Positions 62,830 through 64,000 of a DNA stretch of 64,000 bases are shown in pieces. The notes below the pieces were generated by a model that saw only the letters and a program-made list of their open reading frames with translations, was not told the origin of the DNA and ran no database searches. The DNA is from WHSW01 sp963749365 (lineage in GTDB: Bacteria > Actinomycetota > Thermoleophilia > Solirubrobacterales > 70-9). A program made the translations under genes and the position numbers. How positions within the stretch are numbered: the stretch's first letter is position 1; the number at the start of each line of letters is the position of its first letter. The stretch spans positions 434,001-498,000 of the forward strand of contig CAVVME010000004.1 of the NCBI GenBank assembly GCA_963749365.1, read 5' to 3'.

Positions 62830-63474
62830 CTAGCCCAGCGCGCGGGCGAAGACCGCGCCCCGGACCTCGCTCGTCCCGGCGGCGCGCAGCGCGGCGGCAG
62901 AGGCCGAGAGCGTCGCGCCGGTGGTCAGCACGTCGTCGACGATCAGCGCCCTGGGCGGAACCGAGCCGATCGCGTGCACGCGCGGCGGCGAGGCGAGTCG
63001 CTCGCCGCGCGGTCGACCGACTTGGCGACGGCCATTGGCGCGCCGCAGGACGGGCGCGCGCTGGAGCTCGAGCCGGGTCGCCAGCTCGCCGGCGATCAAC
63101 TCGGCCGGGTCGAAGCCGCGCCGCCGTCTGCGCAGCGGCGCCGCCGGCACCGGGACCACCGTCCACGGCCCCGGGTGACCGCCGAGCGCGCCGGCAATCG
63201 CGCGCCCGGCGATCGCCGCCAGACCGAGCCCGCCGCGAAACTTGAGCGCGGCCACCAGGCCGCGCGCGGCGCCGTCGTACGGGACCGCCCAGGTGACCGA
63301 TCCGAGGGCCGCGACGGCGCCTCGGCCCGGCGGCCCGGCGGCAATCGCGCGCCCGCAATCGGCGCAGACCAGCTCTTGCGCCGCGGTCTCCGCGCCGCAG
63401 ATCGCACACCGCGGTGGCACCAGCACGCTGCTGAGCTCGCGCAATACCTCGACCGCGTCCATGCCGGCGAGCAT
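62830..63474 (-). CDS. comF: ComF family phosphoribosyltransferase-like protein
   Basis: 214 residues. The N-terminal four-Cys zinc motif is RCAICGAE ... VCADCGRA. The phosphoribosyltransferase domain has VPYDGAARGLVAALKFRGG, VVPVPAAPLRRRRRGFDPAELIA and the PRPP motif PRALIVDDVLTTGATLSA. ComF proteins are linked to DNA uptake and primosome function in competence, though in actinobacteria the role is unproven. It sits between the threonine synthase gene (52-base gap) and hpf, as in comF-hpf-secA arrays elsewhere. Confidence 0.92.
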   Translation of the reverse strand: MLAGMDAVEVLRELSSVLVPPRCAICGAETAAQELVCADCGRAIAAGPPGRGAVAALGSVTWAVPYDGAARGLVAALKFRGGLGLAAIAGRAIAGALGGHPGPWTVVPVPAAPLRRRRRGFDPAELIAGELATRLELQRAPVLRRANGRRQVGRPRGERLASPPRVHAIGSVPPRALIVDDVLTTGATLSASAAALRAAGTSEVRGAVFARALG

Positions 63475-63526
63475 GCCCGCCCGGTGACGGCCGGTGGCGC
63501 GCGCAACGTCAAGGATTCGGCGCGGC

Positions 63527-64000
63527 TCAGTCGAAGATCGCGCGCTCGACCGCGGCCAGGTCGTCGTCGCAGCCGACCACCGGTGGCGCGGCGGCGAGCG
63601 CCGTGTCGGGGTCCTTGAGCCCGTGGCCGGTGAGCACGCAGACGACCGAAGCGGGTGGCTCGCCGCCCGGCGCAGCGGGGAGCCCGCGGGCGAGGATCCC
63701 GGCCACCGAGGCGGCGGAGGCGGGCTCGCAGAAGATCCCCTCGCTGGTGGCGAGCAGACGGTAGGCGTCGAGGATCTGCTCGTCGGAGACCGCCTCGACC
63801 CGTCCCCGCGAGTCGGTGAACGCCGCCATCGCCTCCTCCCAGCGCGCGGGCTTGCCGATCCGGATCGCCGAGGCGACCGTGTCGGGCTCGGCGACCGGCT
63901 CGCCGTGGACCAGCGGCGCCGCGCCGGCGGCCTGGAACCCGTACAACAGCGGCGCGCTCTCGAGCTCGGTGAAGCCGCGCCACCAGGCGGTCACGTTGCC
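63527..64000 (-). CDS. thrC: Threonine synthase, C-terminal part (5' end outside window)
   Basis: The visible 157 residues start GNVTAWWRGFTELE (a GN-x-T loop), continue GFQAAGAAPLVHGEPVAEPDTVASAIRIGKPARWEEAM, SRGRVEAVSDEQILDAYRLLATSEGIFCEPASAASVAG, and end GHGLKDPDTAL. This is the PLP-dependent threonine synthase (fold type II) C-terminal half, with CEPASAAS as the phosphate/PLP cup and LTGHGLKD as the family ending. It converts O-phosphohomoserine to threonine. The PLP lysine lies beyond the window. Confidence 0.9.
   Translation of the reverse strand, partial: GNVTAWWRGFTELESAPLLYGFQAAGAAPLVHGEPVAEPDTVASAIRIGKPARWEEAMAAFTDSRGRVEAVSDEQILDAYRLLATSEGIFCEPASAASVAGILARGLPAAPGGEPPASVVCVLTGHGLKDPDTALAAAPPVVGCDDDLAAVERAIFD

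Overview
The window is a G+C-rich chromosomal segment whose codon third positions are almost all G or C. Its gene content is actinobacterial: ftsE-ftsX-ctp-RNase R-smpB in one array, comF-hpf-secA in one array, an actinobacterial-type LigD-like 3'-phosphoesterase, and DUF6325/DUF7144/SHOCT membrane-stress genes. I infer a free-living actinobacterium of the Thermoleophilia (Solirubrobacter-like) type; the phylum is fairly safe, the class is a guess. There is no rRNA, tRNA, insertion sequence, CRISPR array or prophage. The one RNA gene is a tmRNA.

Layout. 1-6954: end of an LtrA-like membrane protein, a metallophosphoesterase, a secreted SGNH hydrolase that looks frameshifted, an MFS exporter, a membrane protein, and an overlapping pair of a PYROXD2-like FAD oxidoreductase and a cytochrome P450. 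7038-9494: a three-gene polar amino acid ABC importer. 9499-12424: HD-domain protein, M20 peptidase, a small unknown and a DUF308 membrane protein. 12447-12815: tmRNA (ssrA). 12871-18385: M50 protease, a decayed LigD-like gene, a disulfide oxidoreductase and a very low-complexity helix-hairpin-helix protein. 18472-23643: smpB, RNase R, Ctp, ftsX, ftsE, transcribed leftwards as one array. 23863-25237: a glutamate decarboxylase broken by one base.

25356-38706 is a stretch of envelope and stress genes: DUF7144, DUF6325, SHOCT, DAG-kinase-like, amphi-Trp, YrhK, a holin-like/phosphodiesterase fusion, an AI-2E family permease, a K+ channel, two MFS pumps, PAP2, DUF2252 and DUF202. 39202-41122 is a split transketolase. 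41875-45200 is a MacB/FtsX-type ABC exporter. 45231-48154 is a three-gene cassette: a MauE-thioredoxin fusion, a Tat-exported cysteine-rich protein and a CcdA-like/beta-propeller fusion. It resembles the maturation part of a methylamine dehydrogenase locus but lacks the enzyme, and is the best candidate here for an undescribed system. 48282-54217: SDR, nadA, an Fpg-family glycosylase, nadC and FIST. 55011-56127 is prfB, with its autoregulatory programmed frameshift. 56644-64000: a Tat amidohydrolase, a secreted protein, secA, hpf, comF and the end of a threonine synthase gene.

Two themes link the parts. First, tmRNA, SmpB, RNase R, RF2 (with its frameshift), the HPF hibernation factor and an RelA/SpoT-like HD protein all serve ribosome rescue and translational stress. 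Second, several genes (SGNH hydrolase, LigD-like gene, gad, the 51.2-51.7 kb gene, the HD protein start) are interrupted or start oddly at single-base level. This may be consensus error in the assembly as much as real gene decay, and should be checked in reads before biology is built on it.
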